This document shows positions 44,068 to 55,456 of a stretch of 64,000 nucleotides of DNA, in pieces; position 1 is the stretch's first letter, and every line of letters begins with the position of its first letter. Source of the stretch: Trichomonas vaginalis G3 (lineage: Eukaryota; Parabasalia; Trichomonadida; Trichomonadidae); contig NC_067208.1 in NCBI RefSeq assembly GCF_026262505.1, forward strand, positions 5,713,962-5,777,961, read 5' to 3'. The notes under the pieces were generated by a model. It did no database searches, had not been told where the DNA came from, and saw only the letters and a list, made by a program, of their open reading frames with translations. Both the position numbers and the translations under genes were made by a program.

Positions 44068-44153
44068 AGGTGTCACTACGTCACCATGTCACCAGGTTAA
44101 TTAACTTCTCTTAAAATTACTGACAACATGACATTTAGACAACAGTCCAGGAA
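44068..44153 (+). repeat. Box triad followed by GGTTAATTAACTTCTC, type 1
   Basis: TCACTACGTCACCATGTCACC carries three TCAC(C/T) boxes, then a conserved block AACATGACATT...CAGGAAAT. Relatives lie at 44727 (type 1) and 45378 (type 2), and in mirror form in the right arm. Confidence 0.7.
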
Positions 44154-44726
44154 ATATATTTTATCGTATATGTTTTGTCATGATTTTATCGTTTATGTTT
44201 TGTCATGACTTCATCGTAATGAACGTAAATGTTTTGTCATGATTTCATCGTATATGTTTTGTCAAGTTTCATCGTATATGTTTTGTCAAACATGAACGTA
44301 AATGTTTTGTCAAACATGAACGTAAATGTTTTGTCATGATTTAATCGTAATGAGTGTAAATGATTTCATATAATTGCTTACCTCGGAAAACCGAGAGAAG
44401 AGATTCCATATGAAAATCGCAAGAATTTGGCTCCTAGTTTGAAATATTATTATGTTCATAGACTTCATCGTATATGTTTTGTCAAACATGAGCGTATATG
44501 TTTTGTCATGATTTCATCGTACATGTTTTGTCATGATTTCATCGTATATGCTTTGTCATGATGATTTCATCGAAACTAAACGTATATGTTTTGTCATGAT
44601 TTCATCGTACATGTTTTGTCATGATTTCATCGTAATGAGTGTAAATGAACCAAAAATAATGTTTACGTTCATGTTTGACAACAACACAGGAGGAAGGCAG
44701 TTATGAATTATTTTTGAAGAACTGAA

Positions 44727-44815
44727 GGTGTCACTACGTCACCATGTGTCACTCGGTTAATGAACTTCTCTGAAAAAATGAGACAACATGACATTTTGAC
44801 AACAACACAGGAAAT
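44727..44815 (+). repeat. Box triad, type 1 variant
   Basis: TCACTACGTCACCATGTGTC with a following ACTCGGTTAATGAACTTC; same downstream block as at 44068. Confidence 0.7.
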
Positions 44816-44886
44816 AAATGTTTACGTAAATGTTTTGTCATGATTTCTTCATCGTAATGAGCGTAAATGACCCAAAAATAATGTTT

Positions 44887-44935
44887 AGGTGAAGAGGTGA
44901 GATCTCACCTCTTTTCTCACCTCTTTTCTCACCTC
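44887..44935. repeat. AGATCT-core hairpin cassette, type 1
   Basis: Same order as at 43349: AGGTGA, GAGGTGAGATCTCACCTC, and two TTTTCTCACCTC boxes, flanked by AATAATGTTT and ATGAATTTTCATGA. Confidence 0.8.
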
Positions 44936-45377
44936 ATGAATTTTCATGATTTCTTCGTAAATGATTTGTCAAACATGAACGTAAATGTTTTGTCATGATT
45001 TCTTCATCGTAATGAGTGTAAATATTTTGTCAAACATGAACGTAAATGATTTGTCATGATTTCATCGTAAATGATTTGTCAAACATGAACGTAAATGATT
45101 TGTCAAACATGAACGTAAATGTTTTGTCAAAACTTCATCGTACATGTTTTGTCATGATTTCTTCATCGTAATGAATGTATATGCTTTGTCAAACATGAGT
45201 GTAAATGATTTGTCATGATTTCTTCATCGTAATGAGTGTATATGCTTTGTCATGATTTCTTCATCGTACATGTTTTGTCATGATTTCTTCATCGTAATGA
45301 GCGTATATGACCCAAAAATAATGTTTAGGGTAGATGGTTTTTAGGTTATTCAATAATGACTTATTTTTGAAGAACTG

Positions 45378-45470
45378 AGGGTGCTACCATGTTACCATGT
45401 GCTACCAGGTTAATGAACTTCTCTGAAAAAATGAGACAACATGACATTTTGACAACAGTCCAGGAAATAA
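45378..45470 (+). repeat. Box triad, type 2
   Basis: CTACCATGTTACCATGTGCT with a following ACCAGGTTAATG carries three (C/T)TACC boxes in place of the TCAC boxes at 44068 and 44727. Confidence 0.7.
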
Positions 45471-45600
45471 ACTTCATTGTATATGTTTTGTCATGATTTC
45501 ATCGAAACTAAACGTATATGTTTTGTCAAGACTTCTTCGTAAATGTTTTGTCATGACTTCTTCATCGTAATGAGTGTAAATGATCCAAAAATAATGTTAA

Positions 45601-45648
45601 GGGTAGATGGTTAGATCTAACCTCATTTCTACCCTCATTTCTACCCTC
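45601..45648. repeat. AGATCT-core hairpin cassette, type 2
   Basis: GGGTAG, inner GGTTAGATCTAACC, then two CATTTCTACCC boxes. GGGTAG pairs with CTACCC, replacing the AGGTGA/TCACCT pair of type 1. Confidence 0.8.
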
Positions 45649-45772
45649 ATTGAATTTTCATGATTTCTTCATCGTAATGAGCGTATATGCTTTGTCATGA
45701 TTTCTTCATCGTATATGTTTTGTCATGATTTCTTCATCGTAATGAGCGTATATGACCCAAAAATAATGTTTA

Positions 45773-45820
45773 TGTTAGAATGTCAGATCTAACACCTTTT
45801 CTAACATGTTTTCTAACATG
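45773..45820. repeat. AGATCT-core hairpin cassette, type 3
   Basis: TGTTAG, inner TGTCAGATCTAACA, then two TTTTCTAACATG boxes. TGTTAG pairs with CTAACA. It is the cassette nearest the core and is mirrored at 46103-46150. Confidence 0.8.
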
Positions 45821-45842
45821 GAGGATTTCATTAGATATACAC

Positions 45843-46014
45843 ATTCTTCCTTCATTTCATTCTATACACAATTTACATCATAGACGATTTAATAGATATA
45901 ATACTTTACTGTTTCATCTGATATAAACATTCTTCCTCCATTTCATTCTATACACAATTTACATCATAGACGATTTAATAGATATAATACTTTACTGTTT
46001 CATCTGATATAAAC
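45843..46014 (+). repeat. 86-bp direct duplication in the element core
   Basis: Two copies, 45843-45928 and 45929-46014, differ at about one base. Each contains TTCATTTCATTCTATACACA and ACGATTTAATAGATATAATA. The copies span most of the only part of the element that has no inverted partner. Confidence 0.85.
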
Positions 46015-46072
46015 ATTATTTGGTGAAAGTATCCTAAAATATTTGATGGACTTTAACTAAAATAATGTTTAG
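45851..46072. other. Unpaired 222-bp core of the element
   Basis: The two arms stop matching here: CATTCTTCC ends the left arm at 45850 and GGAAGAATG begins the right arm at 46073. It is AT-rich, has no frame, and is a candidate site for replication start or for the joint of two head-to-head units. Confidence 0.6.
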
Positions 46073-46102
46073 GGAAGAATGTGTATATCTAATGAAATCC
46101 TC

Positions 46103-46150
46103 CATGTTAGAAAACATGTTAGAAAAGGTGTTAGATCTGACATTCTAACA
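46103..46150. repeat. AGATCT-core hairpin cassette, type 3, right arm
   Basis: Mirror copy of 45773-45820 (CATGTTAG, AAAACATGTTAG, TGTTAGATCTGACA, CTAACA). Confidence 0.8.
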
Positions 46151-47012
46151 TAAACATTATTTTTGGGTCATATACGCTCATTACGATGAAGAAATCATGA
46201 CAAAACATATACGTTCATGTTTGACAAAGCATATACGCTCATTACGATGAAGAAATCATGACAAAACATATACGATGAAGAAATCATGACAAAACATTTA
46301 CGTTCATGTTTGACAAAGCATATACGCTCATTACGATGAAGAAATCATGACAAAACATATACGATGAAGAAATCATGACAAAACATTTACGTTCATGTTT
46401 GACAAAGCATATACACTCATTACGATGAAGAAGTTTCGACAAATCATTTACGAAAAATCATGACAAAACATATACGCTCATTACGATGAAGAAATCATGA
46501 CAAAACATATACGATGAAGAAATCATGACAAAACATTTACGTTCATGTTTGACAAAGCATATACACTCATTACGATGAAGAAATCATGACAAAACATTTA
46601 CGTTCATGTTTGACAAAGCATATACGCTCATTACGATGAAGAAATCATGACAAAACATATATACGATGAAGAAATCATGACAAAACATTTACGTTCATGT
46701 TTGACAAAGCATATACACTCATTACGATGAAGAAATCATGACAAAACATTTACGTTCATGTTTGACAAAGCATATACGCTCATTACGATGAAGAAATCAT
46801 GACAACATATACGATGAAGAAATCATGACAAAACATTTACGTTCATGTTTGACAAAGCATATACACTCATTACGATGAAGAAGTTTCGACAAATCATTTA
46901 CGAAGAAATCATGACAAAACATATACGATGAAGTTTCGACAAAACATGTACGATGAAGAAATCATGACAAAGCATATACGCTCATTACGATGAAGAAATC
47001 ATGAAAATTCAA

Positions 47013-47062
47013 TGAGGGTAGAAATGAGGGTAGAAATGAGGTTAGATCTAACCATCTACCCT
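47013..47062. repeat. AGATCT-core hairpin cassette, type 2, right arm copy 1
   Basis: GGGTAG boxes twice, then GGTTAGATCTAACC, then CTACCC. Further copies lie at 47863-47913 and 48419-48468. Confidence 0.8.
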
Positions 47063-47862
47063 AAACATTATTTTTGGATCATTTACACTCATTACGATGA
47101 AGAAGTCATGACAAAACATTTACGATGAAGAAATCATGACAAAACATTTACGTTCATGTTTGACAAAGCATATACGCTCATTACGATGAAGAAATCATGA
47201 CAAAACATATACGATGAAGAAATCATGACAAAACATTTACGTTCATGTTTGACAAAGCATATACACTCATTACGATGAAGAAGTTTCGACAAATCATTTA
47301 CGAAGAAATCATGACAAAACATATACGCTCATTACGATGAAGAAATCATGACAAAACATATACGATGAAGAAATCATGACAAAACATTTACGTTCATGTT
47401 TGACAAAGCATATACACTCATTACGATGAAGAAATCATGACAAAACATTTACGTTCATGTTTGACAAAGCATATACGCTCATTACGATGAAGAAATCATG
47501 ACAAAACATATACGATGAAGAAATCATGACAAAACATTTACGTTCATGTTTGACAAAGCATATACACTCATTACGATGAAGAAATCATGACAAAACATTT
47601 ACGTTCATGTTTGACAAAGCATATACGCTCATTACGATGAAGAAATCATGACAAAACATATACGATGAAGAAATCATGACAAAACATTTACGTTCATGTT
47701 TGACAAAGCATATACACTCATTACGATGAAGAAGTTTCGACAAATCATTTACGAAGAAATCATGACAAAACATATACGATGAAGTTTCGACAAAACATGT
47801 ACGATGAAGAAATCATGACAAAGCATATACGCTCATTACGATGAAGAAATCATGAAAATTCA

Positions 47863-47913
47863 ATGAGGGTAGAAATGAGGGTAGAAATGAGGTTAGATCT
47901 AACCATCTACCCT
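47863..47913. repeat. AGATCT-core hairpin cassette, type 2, right arm copy 2
   Basis: Identical in pattern to 47013-47062; produced by the higher-order duplication. Confidence 0.8.
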
Positions 47914-48418
47914 AAACATTATTTTTGGATCATTTACACTCATTACGATGAAGAAGTCATGACAAAACATTTACGATGAAGAAATCATGACAAAACATTT
48001 ACGTTCATGTTTGACAAAGCATATACGCTCATTACGATGAAGAAATCATGACAAAACATATACGATGAAGAAATCATGACAAAACATTTACGTTCATGTT
48101 TGACAAAGCATATACGCTCATTACGATGAAGAAATCATGACAAAACATATACGCTCATTACGATGAAGAAATCATGACAAAACATATACGATGAAGAAAT
48201 CATGACAAAACATATACGATGAAGAAATCATGACAAAACATTTACGTTCATGTTTGACAAAGCATATACACTCATTACGATGAAGAAGTTTCGACAAATC
48301 ATTTACGAAGAAATCATGACAAAACATATACGATGAAGTTTCGACAAAACATGTACGATGAAGAAATCATGACAAAGCATATACGCTCATTACGATGAAG
48401 AAATCATGAAAATTCAAT

Positions 48419-48468
48419 GAGGGTAGAAATGAGGGTAGAAATGAGGTTAGATCTAACCATCTACCCTA
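48419..48468. repeat. AGATCT-core hairpin cassette, type 2, right arm copy 3
   Basis: Identical in pattern to 47013-47062; this copy is the mirror partner of 45601-45648. Confidence 0.8.
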
Positions 48469-49160
48469 AACATTATTTTTGGATCATTTACACTCATTAC
48501 GATGAAGAAGTCATGACAAAACATTTACGATGAAGAAGTCATGACAAAACATATACGAAGAAGTCTTGACAAAACATATACGTTTAGTTTCGATGAAATC
48601 ATGACAAAACATATACAATGAAGTTTATTTCCTGGACTGTTGTCAAAATGTCATGTTGTCTCATTTTTTCAGAGAAGTTCATTAACCTGGTAGCACATGG
48701 TAACATGGTAGCACCCTCAGTTCTTCAAAAATAAGTCATTATTGAATAACCTAAAAACCATCTACCCTAAACATTATTTTTGGGTCATATACGCTCATTA
48801 CGATGAAGAAATCATGACAAAACATGTACGATGAAGAAATCATGACAAAGCATATACACTCATTACGATGAAGAAATCATGACAAATCATTTACACTCAT
48901 GTTTGACAAAGCATATACATTCATTACGATGAAGAAATCATGACAAAACATGTACGATGAAGTTTTGACAAAACATTTACGTTCATGTTTGACAAATCAT
49001 TTACGTTCATGTTTGACAAATCATTTACGATGAAATCATGACAAATCATTTACGTTCATGTTTGACAAAATATTTACACTCATTACGATGAAGAAATCAT
49101 GACAAAACATTTACGTTCATGTTTGACAAATCATTTACGAAGAAATCATGAAAATTCATG

Positions 49161-49208
49161 AGGTGAGAAAAGAGGTGAGAAAAGAGGTGAGATCTCACCT
49201 CTTCACCT
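49161..49208. repeat. AGATCT-core hairpin cassette, type 1, right arm inner
   Basis: Mirror of 44887-44935: two GAGGTGAGAAAA boxes, GAGGTGAGATCTCACCTC, TTCACCT. Confidence 0.8.
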
Positions 49209-50043
49209 AAACATTATTTTTGGGTCATTTACGCTCATTACGATGAAGAAATCATGACAAAACATTTACGTAAACATTTATTTCCTGTGTTGTTGTCAAA
49301 ATGTCATGTTGTCTCATTTTTTCAGAGAAGTTCATTAACCGAGTGACACATGGTGACGTAGTGACACCTTCAGTTCTTCAAAAATAATTCATAACTGCCT
49401 TCCTCCTGTGTTGTTGTCAAACATGAACGTAAACATTATTTTTGGTTCATTTACACATCATTACGATGAAATCATGACAAAAACATGTACGATGAAATCA
49501 TGACAAAACATATACGTTTAGTTTCGATGAAATCATCATGAAAGCATATACGATGAAATCATGACAAAAACATGTACGATGAAATCATGACAAAAACATA
49601 TACGCTCATGTTTGACAAACATATACGATGAAGTCTATGAACATAATAATATTTCAAACTAGGAGCCAAATTCTTGCGATTTTCATATGGAATCTCTTCT
49701 CTCGGTTTTCCGAGGTAAGCAATTATATGAAATCATTTACACTCATTACGATTAAATCATGACAAAACATTTACGTTCATGTTTGACAAAACATTTACGT
49801 TCATGTTTGACAAACATATACGATGAAACTTGACAAAACATATACGATGAAATCATGACAAAACATTTACGTTCATTACGATGAAGTCATGACAAAACAT
49901 AAACGATAAAATCATGACAAACATATACGATAAAATATATTTCCTGGACTGTTGTCTAAATGTCATGTTGTCAGTAATTTTAAGAGAAGTTAATTAACCT
50001 GGTGACATGGTGACGTAGTGACACCTAAAAACCATCTACCCTA

Positions 50044-50238
50044 AACATTATTTTTGCTGAATTCAACAACAAAATGAACGAGGTCAGGATGTATGCAAAT
50101 ACCTTTGAATTCATTCATAAATGCCTTAGTAAGCTCATAAATGTTTGTTTTGAGGTCGAGCCACTTTTGGCTTGACCGTATTCTTTCAACCAAAACTCAA
50201 GAATTTTCCTGTGTGAATTTTGTATAAAAAGCAACCGT
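50044..50238 (-). other. Small 64-codon insert inside the satellite, right arm
   Basis: Mirror copy of the insert at 43859-44053, with the same non-repeat DNA. Function unknown. Confidence 0.4.
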
Positions 50239-50697
50239 CTGAATTCCGGCGATTGCTATATTCTTCACAAAACATTTACGCTCATTACGATGAAGAAGTC
50301 TTGACAAAACATGTACGATTAAATCATGACAAAAACATATACGAAGAAGTCTTGACAAAACATTTACGATGAAATCATGACAAAACATATACGCTCATTA
50401 CGATGAAGAAGTCTTTGACAAAACATATACGATTAAATCATGACAAAACATATACGATTAAATCATGACAAAACATATACGAAGAAGTCTTGACAAAACA
50501 TATACGTTCATTACGAAGAAGTCATGACAAAACATATACGATTAAATCATGACAAAACATATACGATTAAATCATGACAAAACATGTACGATGAAATCAT
50601 GACAAAACATGTACGAGGAAATCATGACAAAACATATACGCTCATTACGATGAAGTCATGACAAAACATATACGATGAAGAAGTCATGAAAATTCAT

Positions 50698-50746
50698 GAG
50701 GTGAGAAAAGATGTGAGAAAAGAGGTGAGATCTCACCTCTTCACCT
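50698..50746. repeat. AGATCT-core hairpin cassette, type 1, right arm outer satellite
   Basis: Mirror of 43349-43397, including the single ATGTGAG variant box, showing that the two arms derive from one another. Confidence 0.8.
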
Positions 50747-50915
50747 AAAATATATTTTTGGATCATTTACGCTCATTACGATGAAGAAGTCTTGACAAAA
50801 ACATGTACGATGAAATCATGACAAAACATGTACGATGAAATCATGACAAAACATTTACGATTAAATCATGACAAACATTTATGTTATACAGTAATGTTAG
50901 TCATGAATGTTTGTC

Positions 50916-51657
50916 CTACGTGTTGGCGTTAGTGTTGAAAAATAATGTTTGTCCTACATGAAGCCGTACAAGCGTTTGAATTTGTTTATGCATAAGATTA
51001 CTCTCTTTGTTTTCTGTATCTATCATACAAACATAAGCAGCACCTGTTTTTGTAAATTTATATGAAGTTTTCGATAGTTTAAGACCTGTATAATAATAGA
51101 ATGCGTCCTCATTCTCAACATAATAGTAGAACTCAAACGAATGCTTACCATAATCTGTTATTTCAACAGCTTCGTCAGATATTTCATCAACGAACTCATA
51201 AACTATATCGCCATACTTGCTTTTATTTCTATTGTTTTCAGATTTAGAACACCAACGAAGGTTTGAGATTCTGTTGTCCGTTCTATCATGATTTATATGG
51301 TCTATTTCTTTCAAATTGTTTGGATTTTCAATCCACTGTTCTGCAATAATTCTATGCTTTAAATGTGTTTTGTTGTTTAAACTAAGCTCAATATAACCAT
51401 GATTATTTAAGCATTCACTCTTAATATGTTTGTTTTTCTTTCGACGAATAGTAAAAGATATGTCGTACAATCTCATAATCTTCATGATTTCTCAATGTTT
51501 CCCATTGAGTTTGTTCCCCACTAACGTTCTCATTGACGTCCTCAATATCTTCTTCCTCACTGAACTCGTCAATATTTTCACTAGCTCCTTCTGTAATGTT
51601 TTCATCGGCATTGTCATTGACTTCTTCTGTAATGTTAGATGTTGTTGTTTCGCTCAT
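50916..51657 (-). pseudogene. NUMOD4-HNH gene, right arm, broken
   Basis: Mirror copy of 42437-43141 with the same NUMOD4 (WETLRNHEDYEI) and HNH (EIDHINHDRTDNRISNLRWC) stretches. It is broken in about two places. Confidence 0.8.
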
Positions 51658-51745
51658 GTTCTTTCACTAATGTTAAAAGTTATGTTGTACGAATTTTGAA
51701 ACAGAATTTAGAGCAGTTATGAAACAATGAAGTACTTTTACGCTA

Positions 51746-54286
51746 TTGAAAGGAACTATGAGAGTGAAGTACATGACAGCAATGACAAAAGGAACTAATA
51801 TCAAACCTAATGAAATCGCTCACGAGGACATAGAGCTTAACAAGTACTTTGTGGAGTATCTTATAAGTGAAGAGTATGTAAGACCTTACTTCATGTTTGA
51901 TAGCATGAATGAGGATGTTATTTCATGGTTAAAGAATATAAGCAATGTTTTCGGTAATACGTCATAGATGACAAAGGTCTTGTTGTATTTATGAGACAGC
52001 AATACGAACACAGGAACTAATGGATATTATGCACTCAACAGCAAAGAAAGGATTTAGTACTATTGGCATGAATGAACATTGCAGGAATGACATATACAAC
52101 CTATGCTCACGAAAGCCTTACACAAAAGCAATACAAATGATAGAACATAAGTGTCTAAGGTCAGCAAATGAAATCATTACTGTCAGTGGTTATGAAAGAA
52201 CTGTTAGCAAAGATGAGTGGAAACAGCTATTCATATTAAGGAAGGACGTTGCTGAACTAGTTAAACCTGTTGCACAAACATTGTTTCAGATAAGACCAGC
52301 AATGACTAAGAACCCTTTGACCTTAGTCAATGAGACCATAGAGGTTGAAGATAATGACATGAAAGAACTAGGAATGAATGAGAGAAGTTGTGAAGGATGT
52401 TTGAGTCAAAACACATGGTTCTTCAGAGCTGTTAAGAAACTTAGTAAAGAACGACAGAAATATTTTATAGAGAAGTATTGCAAAGGATGTGTAAATGAAT
52501 TGCTTGAAATAGAACTTAGAGACACTTTCACACTAAAGGACTTGAGAAGAAATAAGTACATGAGTGAAGAAGGTATTGACATAGCTAGTGTTTATAAATG
52601 ACTTAAGAAGATGTGTTGTTGTTATTGACGGAGCACGTATGACATATCTAGTGAAAGATTATGATGGAATACGAGACACAACAAACACTTGTGTCAGTAG
52701 ATAGCAAGGAATTCAATAAGCTCATGAAGAGTATTTATGTAGGACGTATTGAGGAGAAGGATGTGAACGCACTGATGATTTATGAAGCGGGTCAGAACAA
52801 GAACTATCTTATGAAGTCAGGCATGAGATTCTTTGACGAAAGAGATGACATTTACAGCTATTTCAGAGGATATGAGTATGAGGTACTGAATGAAGTAGAT
52901 GAATGCATTATTGAAGGATATTTGAAACATGTTCACGATGTCATATGTAATGAGGATGAAGAGCTTTATGAGTATGTTTTGAACTGGTTCGCCTACATCG
53001 TTCAAAATCCTTGTGGAAAGACTGGAACAGTACTTTTGTTAATAGGAAAGCAAGGAACTGGTAAGAATGTACTTAGTAATGTTCTATGCGAGCTCATTAG
53101 CAAGTACGCCAACAATAATATAACGGCAATAGAGAATGTGGTTGGTAGATTCAATGCTGCTATTGAGAACATGAAGCTCATCGTATGCAATGAACTAAGC
53201 TCATGCGATACGTCTAAGGTCATGAACCACGACGCACTAAAGTCAATAGTAACAGAGACTCAGTTGGACTTAAATCAGAAGTGTCAGCCAGTAAGAAAGA
53301 TAGAGAATGTTTGTAATATCATCATGATATCTAACAACTTCAACTCAGTAAAGATTGACAAAGACGACAGAAGATTTGTTGTCATTGACGTAAGCAGCAG
53401 ATACAAAGGAAATTACGAATATTTCTCAAATCTCATTGAAAGCTTTAATGAAGAGTTTTATTCAAACTTACTGACGTACTTCATGAAGAAAGATTTAAGT
53501 GAATTTGATGTAAGGAAGATACCATTCACCAGGGCTAAACAAGAACTCATCGAAATGAACAAAACACCTTACCAAATGTTTTACGAGGAGTTCTATGAAA
53601 AGTTTGTATCCGGATGGAATTGTACAGAGTGCTACAGAAGATATAAAGAATTTGCGAAGGAGAATGAATTCTTTGCATGTAGTTCAAATGTATTTGGCGG
53701 CAAGATGAGAGAATTTGTGAAGAGAAGTAGAAAGCGAGACGGTTCTGCAAGAAGTTATATTTACGAAGCAAGTATGATATTAGAAGGTCGTGGAAAGAAA
53801 GAAACAGTGAATTATGAGGAAGTGCTTGAAAAATTCATGGAGTACATGGGAAGCAATATAACATACAACAAAGACATATACAGTGAGTTTAAGTACTACT
53901 GTGAACAGCATGAGATTGAAGTAATGAGTAAAGGAGACTTTGAAACGCTTATGAAAGACAGTGAGGAGGTCATACATGAGAACAGTGTTGAAATAGTTCA
54001 TGAGAACAGTGAGGAGGTCATACATGAATGCAATGATGAAATAGTTCATGATGTCGTTCGTGAAGAAGCCATTGCAACAAAGAATGAGATAAAGGATTTC
54101 ATAGAACTTAACAAGGAGGAGTTTAAAGAAGGCTATGAAGTGAAAAGATGTGAAGAAGATTTCTTGGCGTATTTGAAGAAAAAGAGACTAAAGCCAATGG
54201 CTCAAAATAAGTTTCAATCGATGTTTGAAAAGAAACGTTTGAGCTATGGTGGTGTAAGAAGCACATATTACTTTGTTAAGAAGTGA
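51746..54286 (+). pseudogene. Primase-helicase (SF3) gene, right arm, broken
   Basis: Mirror copy of 39807-42349. The whole SF3 helicase core (GKQGTGKN, MKLIVCNE, CNIIMISNN, DDRRFVVID) and the C-terminal Lys/Glu-rich region lie in one open stretch of about 540 codons, while the N-terminal primase-like part is interrupted. About two or three breaks in all. A tandem EEVIHENSVEIVHENSEEVI repeat lies in the C-terminal region. Confidence 0.8.
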
Positions 54287-54296
54287 GGACATTTAT

Positions 54297-54650
54297 TTTT
54301 GTCGTTAGTGTTGGAGTTTGTGTTGGAGTTTGTGTTTGTTGTTAGTGTTGAAGTTAGTACTTGATGTTAGTGTTGGAGTTTGTGTTTGTTGTTAGTGTTT
54401 GTCATTTGTGCTGAAGTTAGTACTTGATGTTAGTGTTGGAGTTTGTGTTTGTTGTTAGCGTTTGTCATTTGTGCTGAAGTTAGTACTTGATGTTAGTGTT
54501 GGAGTTTGTGTTTGTTGTTAGTGAGAGAATAAATTAAATCATAAACTTTGCCATGGTCTCTGTCCCTAGTAGTTTTCATTAAGTTCTGGAAATAATGAAA
54601 GTCATAAACTTTGCCATGGTCTCTGTCCCTAGTAGTTTTCATTATCTCAC
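54297..54650 (+). repeat. Minisatellites beside the primase-helicase gene, right arm
   Basis: Mirror of 39440-39795: TGTTAGTGTTGGAGTTTGTG units followed by two TTTGCCATGGTCTCTGTCCC blocks. Confidence 0.8.
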
Positions 54651-55054
54651 AGAGTTAATGAAAGTCATACTTTCTATCAGATGAAGCATGCAGATGAACA
54701 TAATGAAAGTTAGTGAGTTTGCCACGAGTTATGAATAAAATATTGGCATATTAGATGAGATAGCTGATGAAACAGATGAAGATAAATTAAATCTTGGACT
54801 TTGCCACACTCTGTCCCTAGTTCCTCAAAATCCTTGACAACGTTGCTTAGAAATTTTGGTTCAAAACCTCATCTGATTTTAATCTGTTATGCTACCTGTT
54901 AAGTTTCGCGAGATTATAAATGTCATGGAGTTATAGAAAAAGGAGGGACAGCTAGGGACACTGGAAGTACTTGTAAGGCTATTTGTTAAGATTGCATGAA
55001 ATACTAAAAGTCATGAAATCCATTATCGCTGTGCTAGCTTCACCTTAGAGTAAA

Positions 55055-55291
55055 ATGACGACTAAAGTCACTGAAGCAATGAAACAAAAGTTCTTGGTAG
55101 AATACATTAAATCAGGAACTATTCCAGAAGGTTTTTACATTCATACTATGAAGGATGGTAGAGTTCAGTTTAGAAAGATAAAGCAACCATTAGATAGAGA
55201 AGGTATATTAAGGAAGATTAAACTTCATGAGGACAACATTGCTGAACTTAAGAAGAAGTTAGAAGAGTTGGAGAAAGGAAGAGAGTTATAA
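55055..55291 (+). CDS. Element-encoded 78-residue coiled-coil protein, right copy
   Basis: Whole, with the same protein sequence as the left copy at 38802-39038 (FYIHTMKDGRVQFRKIK, then the C-terminal coil ending LEELEKGREL). It converges with the 144-residue gene on a type 1 hairpin cassette (55308-55367). Confidence 0.7.
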   Translation: MTTKVTEAMKQKFLVEYIKSGTIPEGFYIHTMKDGRVQFRKIKQPLDREGILRKIKLHEDNIAELKKKLEELEKGREL

Positions 55292-55307
55292 AGCAATGAA
55301 TTCAACA

Positions 55308-55367
55308 GGGTGAAAAAAGAGGTGAAAAAAGAGGTGAAAAAACAGGTGAGATCTCACCACTTCACCT
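55308..55367. repeat. AGATCT-core hairpin cassette, type 1, right arm terminal
   Basis: Mirror of 38726-38786: repeated GAGGTGAAAAAA boxes, GGTGAGATCTCACC, TTCACCT. It sits between two convergent genes. Confidence 0.75.
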
Positions 55368-55456
55368 AAATTTATTTTTGTGCTATGTTTTCATACGTGT
55401 GAGGGTGGTGATATCATTTATTTTTATATAAATGATAGAACAAAAATAAAGCATAT

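Larger units (their letters stand above)
43196..45772 (+). repeat. Left-arm satellite of about 25-bp units
   Basis: Units of about 25 bp around TATATGTTTTGTCATGATTT, joined by ATCG, ATCGTAATGAGCG or CTTCTTC linkers, run for 2.6 kb. They are interrupted by hairpin cassettes at 43349, 44887 and 45601, three box triads and two unique inserts (43830-44053 and about 44370-44460, the latter with a CTCGG/CCGAG hairpin). The same units run in reverse complement in the right arm. Confidence 0.9.
47003..48470 (-). repeat. Higher-order tandem repeats in the right arm
   Basis: The marker GAAAATTCAATGAGGGTAGA starts at 47003, 47854 and 48408, giving blocks of 851 and 554 bp. The left arm has this marker once (complement near 45650). 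This is unequal exchange or slippage expansion within the element. Confidence 0.8.
46151..50880 (-). repeat. Right-arm satellite of about 25-bp units, expanded
   Basis: This is the reverse complement of the left-arm satellite (AAATCATGACAAAACATATA units), about 4.7 kb against 2.6 kb on the left. The excess of roughly 2.2 kb lies between 46150 and about 48540. There, larger blocks repeat in tandem, each ended by a type 2 cassette (47013, 47863, 48419). A short unit GACAAAACATTTACGTTCAT plus GTTTGACAAAGCATATAC alternates through the block. Confidence 0.9.

Noticed and set aside
47134-47773. Two identical 62-codon minus-strand frames in the satellite
   Set aside because: They are satellite units read as protein (FCHDFF, ALSNMNV repeats) and repeat exactly with the 25-bp DNA pattern.
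43196-50880. CRISPR array
   Set aside because: The repeats are regular but there are no unique spacers of constant length, no cas genes, and the context is a eukaryotic mobile element.
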